A DNA stretch of 41,471 nucleotides from SIG607 sp045601805 (GTDB lineage: Bacteria > Bacillota > Clostridia > Oscillospirales > Acutalibacteraceae): NCBI GenBank assembly GCA_045601805.1, contig JAZSAJ010000011.1:1-41471 (forward strand). The letters run 5' to 3'. Below the pieces are notes generated by a model that was given only the letters and a program-made list of their open reading frames with translations, was not told the origin of the DNA and did no database searches. Both the position numbers and the translations under genes were made by a program. How positions within the stretch are numbered: position 1 is the first letter of the stretch; each line of letters begins with the position of its first letter. Below are positions 39,496 to 41,471 of this stretch, one piece after another.

Positions 39496-39861
39496 ATGAA
39501 ATTAGATTTTGGTAATAATATTCCAATTTATCTTCAGTTAGTTGAACAACTTAAAAACGATATTATTTCGGGTAAAATTTCGGCAGGCGAGCGGTTGCCT
39601 TCGGTAAGGGATTTAGCTTTTGAGTTTAAGGTAAACCCCAACACCGCACAAAAGGCGCTTGTTGAACTTGAAAACATTGGGCTTGTGTTTACCGAACGCA
39701 CTAACGGTAAGTTTGTAACAAACAATACTGCACTTATTGAAAAGAACAAAAAAGAATATGCAAATGAAATAACACAAAAGTATATAGAAACAATGGGGAA
39801 TATAGGTATTAATAAAAACGAGCTATTATTCATTATTAAAGAATTTGGAGGAAACGAATAA
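39496..39861 (+). CDS. GntR-family regulator, YtrA subfamily
   Basis: A 121-residue repressor: an N-terminal winged helix (about 10-75, PIYLQLVEQLKNDIISG, AGERLPSVRDLA, NPNTAQKAL) and a short C-terminal helical tail of about 45 residues, too short for a ligand domain. This short form is typical of YtrA regulators that sit in front of ABC transporter genes and respond to cell-wall-active compounds in Bacillus. A palindromic operator overlaps its promoter. Its stop shares a base with the next start (TAATG). Confidence 0.9.
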   Translation: MKLDFGNNIPIYLQLVEQLKNDIISGKISAGERLPSVRDLAFEFKVNPNTAQKALVELENIGLVFTERTNGKFVTNNTALIEKNKKEYANEITQKYIETMGNIGINKNELLFIIKEFGGNE

Positions 39862-40556
39862 TGGAATTATTACAATGTATAGGTTTAAATAAAAGCTTTG
39901 GCGAAAAGCAAATACTCAAAAACATAAATTTAACCATACCGCGCGGTAAAATAATTGGGCTTTTGGGTAAAAACGGTTCGGGTAAATCAACCCTTATAAA
40001 ACTTATAAACGACCTTTTAACCTTAACTTCGGGCGAAATTTTAATAAACGGCAAACCGGTTGGAACTGACAGTAAAAAAATTATTTCTTATTTGCCTGAA
40101 CGCACCTATATTGAAAAAGGTATGACGGTTGAAAAAACCGTGCAGTATTTTGCAGAATTTTATGATAATTTTGATAGCGAAAAGGCATATAAACTGTTAA
40201 ATGATTTAGGGCTTGACACCAAACAAAAACTTGCAAAAATGAGCAAAGGTATGCAAGAAAAAGTACAGCTTGTGCTGGTTATGAGCCGTAAAGCCGACCT
40301 TTATATTCTTGATGAGCCGCTTGGCGGTGTAGACCCTGCTACAAGGGACTATATTTTAGATACAATTCTTACTAATTTTAACGAAGGCGCCAGTGTAATT
40401 ATTTCAACCCACCTTATAAGTGATATTGAGCGTATATTAGATAATGTTATTTTTATAGAAAACGGTGAAATTGTATTAACCGCCGAAGCCGATGAACTAA
40501 GAAACCGCGAAGACGCTTCTATTGACGAAATTTTTAGGAGGATGTTTAAATGTTAA
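39861..40556 (+). CDS. ABC transporter ATPase (YtrB-like)
   Basis: A 231-residue ATPase with Walker A GLLGKNGSGKST, Walker B LYILDEPLGGVDP and H-loop STHL. The signature is MSKGMQEKV in place of LSGGQ, a variant common in this class of ATPases that serve ABC-2-type membrane partners. GGAGG precedes the ATG inside the regulator's end. It overlaps the membrane gene by seven bases. Confidence 0.9.
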   Translation: MELLQCIGLNKSFGEKQILKNINLTIPRGKIIGLLGKNGSGKSTLIKLINDLLTLTSGEILINGKPVGTDSKKIISYLPERTYIEKGMTVEKTVQYFAEFYDNFDSEKAYKLLNDLGLDTKQKLAKMSKGMQEKVQLVLVMSRKADLYILDEPLGGVDPATRDYILDTILTNFNEGASVIISTHLISDIERILDNVIFIENGEIVLTAEADELRNREDASIDEIFRRMFKC

Positions 40557-41341
40557 AGAAACTTCTTAAATACGACCTTAAAAGTATTTTTAAGGTGCTG
40601 ATTATTTTTTATATACTGGCTATGTTTTTTGGCATATTAACAAGAGTTTTCTTTAGTTTTAAAAACTCTTTATTATTACAAATTTTAGGCGAAATTGCCC
40701 AGGGCGCCGCAATTTCTATGATGTGCAGTACGCTAATAAATAATATAATGCGTATGTGGGTAAGATTTAAAACAAATTTTTATTCGGATGAAGCTTACCT
40801 TACACACACTTTGCCTGTGCACAAAAGCACACATTATTTATCAAAAATTTTAACAACAATTATAACCCTTTTTGTAAGTTTTTTGGTAGTTTGTTTTGTG
40901 CTGTTTATAGCGTATTATTCAAAGGAAAACCTGCAGTTTATAAAAAATCTTTTATTGCCTTTGGCAGAAATTTACGATAGCACAATGCTTGGCATTATTC
41001 TTTTGTTTTTATTTGTTTTGTTTTTAGAATTTTTAAATATTTTACAGTGCGGATTTACGGGAATAATATTGGGGCACAGAAAAAACAATGCCAAAACCGG
41101 CTTTTCGGTATTGTTTGGCGCTGTGGCATTTATGGTTAGCCAAACCATAATAGTTATGCTACTCTTCTTAATAGCGCTTTTTAATAAAGATTTTATGAAT
41201 ATTTTTGTAACAAACACTGTGCCAACCGTTCAAACTCTAAAGAGTATGATTTATATAGCGATTTTCGGATATTCTTTAGTATCAGTAATTATTTGCTGCG
41301 TAAACATAAAACTTTTCAAAAAAGGCGTAGATGTAGATTAA
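40550..41341 (+). CDS. ABC-2-like membrane subunit
   Basis: A 263-residue protein with about six hydrophobic segments and no soluble domain, the membrane partner of the preceding ATPase. The YLTHTLPVHKSTHYLSKIL segment after the second helix resembles the conserved coupling region I recall in such clostridial permeases. No family can be named more closely. AGGAGG lies upstream of the ATG. The gene is complete at both ends. Confidence 0.78.
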   Translation: MLKKLLKYDLKSIFKVLIIFYILAMFFGILTRVFFSFKNSLLLQILGEIAQGAAISMMCSTLINNIMRMWVRFKTNFYSDEAYLTHTLPVHKSTHYLSKILTTIITLFVSFLVVCFVLFIAYYSKENLQFIKNLLLPLAEIYDSTMLGIILLFLFVLFLEFLNILQCGFTGIILGHRKNNAKTGFSVLFGAVAFMVSQTIIVMLLFLIALFNKDFMNIFVTNTVPTVQTLKSMIYIAIFGYSLVSVIICCVNIKLFKKGVDVD

Positions 41342-41471
41342 AAAAGCACCCGAACGGGAGTTGCGATTAGGGATGAAATGCCTTAAAAAGTAAATTTTTG
41401 CGGTCTAATGTGTTAAAAAGCCGCGGTACGCGTCAGCGTTACCGCTGCTTTTCGCCTTTTATACCACTAAA
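41342..41471. other. 3' edge of the window, non-coding
   Basis: No supported gene is seen. GCGGTACGC and GCGTTACCGC (about 41434-41457) form a hairpin with one bulged base, followed by short T runs, possibly a weak terminator of the preceding operon. Confidence 0.35.

Overview
The window is a 41.5 kb, AT-rich segment of a Gram-positive, endospore-forming bacterium, most likely a gut-type member of Clostridia (Oscillospiraceae-like). The reasons are: gpr and spoIIP (sporulation genes), jag/khpB, a T-box leader on thrS, strong Shine-Dalgarno sites with GTG/TTG starts, tightly packed operons, TTGACA-17-TATAAT promoters, and Rnf-type subunits. There is no phage, insertion sequence, CRISPR array or rRNA. 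The genus cannot be named from the sequence alone.

Layout. 1-300: 5' end of a minus-strand gene and an initiator tRNA-Met with its promoter and terminator. 372-2627: a two-gene rnfC-rnfD unit without the other Rnf subunits, behind a palindromic promoter. 2641-3010: a gene-free stretch filled with consecutive hairpins. 3009-6296: a YfbR-like HD nucleotidase and a large YfhO-family membrane protein, diverging from one palindromic promoter region. 6327-9049: the classical rpmH-rnpA-yidD-yidC-jag block, but without dnaA before it or mnmE/mnmG after it. 9152-11597: rpsT, then gpr-spoIIP-small membrane protein, as in the Bacillus rpsT/gpr/spoIIP neighbourhood.

11598-22131, all minus strand: trkA-trkH-PAP2-EamA-uxaC behind one promoter, then a T-box-controlled thrS followed by gdhA and an orphan zinc-type binding lipoprotein. 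22138-25591, minus: a YhaO/YhaN-like (SbcD/SbcC-like) pair. 25678-35036, plus: a probable eight-gene operon DUF951-prfA-tsaC/sua5-coaE-M18 aminopeptidase-ABC-DUF1854-ABC. 35135-39422: a FtsX-type permease, its ATPase and a two-component system. 39434-41341: a GntR/YtrA-type regulator with an ABC ATPase and permease, behind a palindromic operator.

The most unusual items are: the rnfCD pair, which keeps its two 4Fe-4S motifs but seems to have lost the NADH/FMN motif of RnfC and the covalent-FMN motif of RnfD; the ABC-DUF1854-ABC exporter whose two ABC subunits both carry an extra N-terminal domain ending in a four-cysteine knuckle; the array of hairpins joined by a repeated 7-mer that changes orientation halfway; and a YidC whose groove arginine seems to have moved to the next membrane segment. 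All family assignments come from reading motifs and recalled family patterns; no database search was run.
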